A stretch of 20,664 nt of DNA from Welwitschia mirabilis (lineage: Eukaryota > Gnetophyta > Gnetopsida > Welwitschiales): the NCBI GenBank assembly GCA_051453625.1, contig JBOZIK010000001.1, forward strand, positions 51,866,467-51,887,130. The letters run 5' to 3'. Each line of letters begins with the position of its first letter. Position 1 is the first letter of the stretch. Position numbers and translations under genes: made by a program. Of this stretch, positions 20,008 to 20,664 are shown in pieces. The notes beneath the pieces are model-generated. The model made no database searches and had not been told where the DNA came from. It was given only the letters and a program-made list of their open reading frames with translations.

Positions 20008-20664
20008 TGTTAGATTATGTTTGATGTCAAACTAATCTTTTTTGTATAGCAAATTTTGTGTATCTTGTGCAGAAGATGTTAAGTACTTACAGGTCGAAAG
20101 ATGAAACCAAAACCATCAATTTCTAAGCACTAGAAACCTATCAATTCTTTTATCCTCTTGAGGGATCGACTAGATTTTCAAGGGGTCGACTGCACTTGAA
20201 GCAGATAGAAAATAAACTATATTCATAGGGGTCGACCAGATTTCTAATTGGGTCGACCAGACCTGTAACCTTAAGAACCAGTGTCCCTGAACCAAATGGC
20301 AAGGGGTTGATTGAACCTTTATGAGGTTGACCGGATTTGAGGACCTGATAAATAGTATCCTTGGACTGAATGACAAAGGGATCGACCAGACTTATGATGG
20401 GATCGACCGATATATAAACCAAGGAATAATACTCCTAGACTGATTGTCAAGGAGCCAACCAGACCTATGATGGGGTTGACCAAACTTCAGCATTGTGCAG
20501 CTGATACTCCTGAGCTAATTATGATAAGATCGATCGGCCAGTTGAAAGAGTCAATCGGACCTGATGCTGGAAACTAGAAAGAATTTTATCAAGTTAAGCA
20601 GGAGACCAGATTTTGTAGTGGGTGACTGGACTAGGGTCGACTGGACCCAAATGGAGTCGAACGG
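20008..20664 (+). mobile_element. Candidate start of a nested copia-type LTR, cut by window end
   Basis: Copia gag similarity stops exactly where TGTTAGATTATGTTTGATGT begins, and a TG start with a TTTGATGTCAA-like stretch fits the left end of plant copia LTRs as I remember them. A palindrome array follows 150 bp in. The right end, primer site and target duplication lie beyond the window, so this remains an inference. The alternative is that the array belongs to the same element as the gag. Confidence 0.45.
20165..20661. repeat. About 75-bp tandem repeat with paired GTCGAC palindromes
   Basis: GTCGAC or a near variant occurs in pairs 19-21 bp apart: 20165/20185, 20231/20252, 20306/20326, 20381/20402, 20454/20475, 20529/20550, about 20603/20622 and 20636/20656. 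Pair starts are mostly 73-75 bp apart (the first step is 66, the last 33). Between pairs another shared block recurs at the same period: GTGTCCCTGAACCAAATGGC (20281), GTATCCTTGGACTGAATGAC (20355), ATACTCCTAGACTGATTGTC (20430) and ATACTCCTGAGCTAATTATG (20505). Variants GTTGAC, ATCGAC, GTCAAT and GTTGAT mostly fit CpG deamination. The array runs to the window end. Confidence 0.85.

Noticed and set aside
20150-20422. Minus-strand open frame with repeated LVDP residues
   Set aside because: The repeats come from the GTCGAC array. The 75-bp period is a multiple of three, so an open frame persists without coding meaning.
20165-20661. CRISPR-like regular repeat spacing
   Set aside because: The spacers are themselves repeated, repeats are 6-10 bp palindromes, the setting is a plant retrotransposon, and no cas gene is present.
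1-20664. tRNA, rRNA, bacterial-type operons, defence systems or pararetrovirus genes
   Set aside because: Scanned for and not seen: no tRNA-like cloverleaf, no ribosomal sequence, and no long compact genes outside the UTP13 exons.

Overview
This is a plant nuclear window. It holds the 3' part of one intron-rich single-copy gene, followed by about 15 kb of decayed, nested retrotransposons. The evidence for a plant is short GT-AG introns, a WD40/Utp13 protein that resembles the angiosperm TORMOZ protein, and Ty3/gypsy and Ty1/copia remains of plant type (second RNase H domain, initiator-Met tRNA primer site). A monocot is possible, but the sequence does not prove it. Four runs of N mark assembly gaps.

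Layout. 1-461: a retroposon-like repeat on the minus strand with a perfect 68-bp tandem duplication, running into a 100-bp gap. 562-1567: probably intron. 1568-4331: eight exons of the UTP13/TORMOZ gene, covering the last five WD repeats, the Utp13 C-terminal domain and a basic tail; upstream exons lie outside the window. 4332 to about 5200: 3' UTR and flank. 5200-6390: AT-rich sequence with small duplications. 6390-6725: a Ty1/copia RNase H remnant. 6745-6900: a second copy of the repeat seen at the left edge. About 7150 to 15560: one decayed Ty3/gypsy element on the plus strand with gag, protease, reverse transcriptase, RNase H, an extra archaeal-type RNase H and integrase, ending in a pyrimidine-rich tail, a polypurine tract and a possible 3' LTR. 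16084-16860: integrase of a second gypsy element. 17708-18256: a decayed minus-strand reading frame of unknown identity. 18398-20007: a Ty1/copia element with LTR, primer site and gag. 20008 to the end: apparently the start of another LTR inside that gag, carrying a tandem array of GTCGAC-type palindromes.

The only gene likely to work is UTP13/TORMOZ, which acts in early 18S rRNA processing in the nucleolus. Everything to its right is dead transposon sequence with scarce CpG and many changes that look like deamination of methylated cytosine. I see no microbial-type operon, CRISPR array, tRNA or rRNA. The most unusual structures are two unrelated arrays of short palindromes (18398-18611 and 20165-20661). 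They share a paired spacing of about 18-21 bp and the same kind of position in copia-type LTR sequence.
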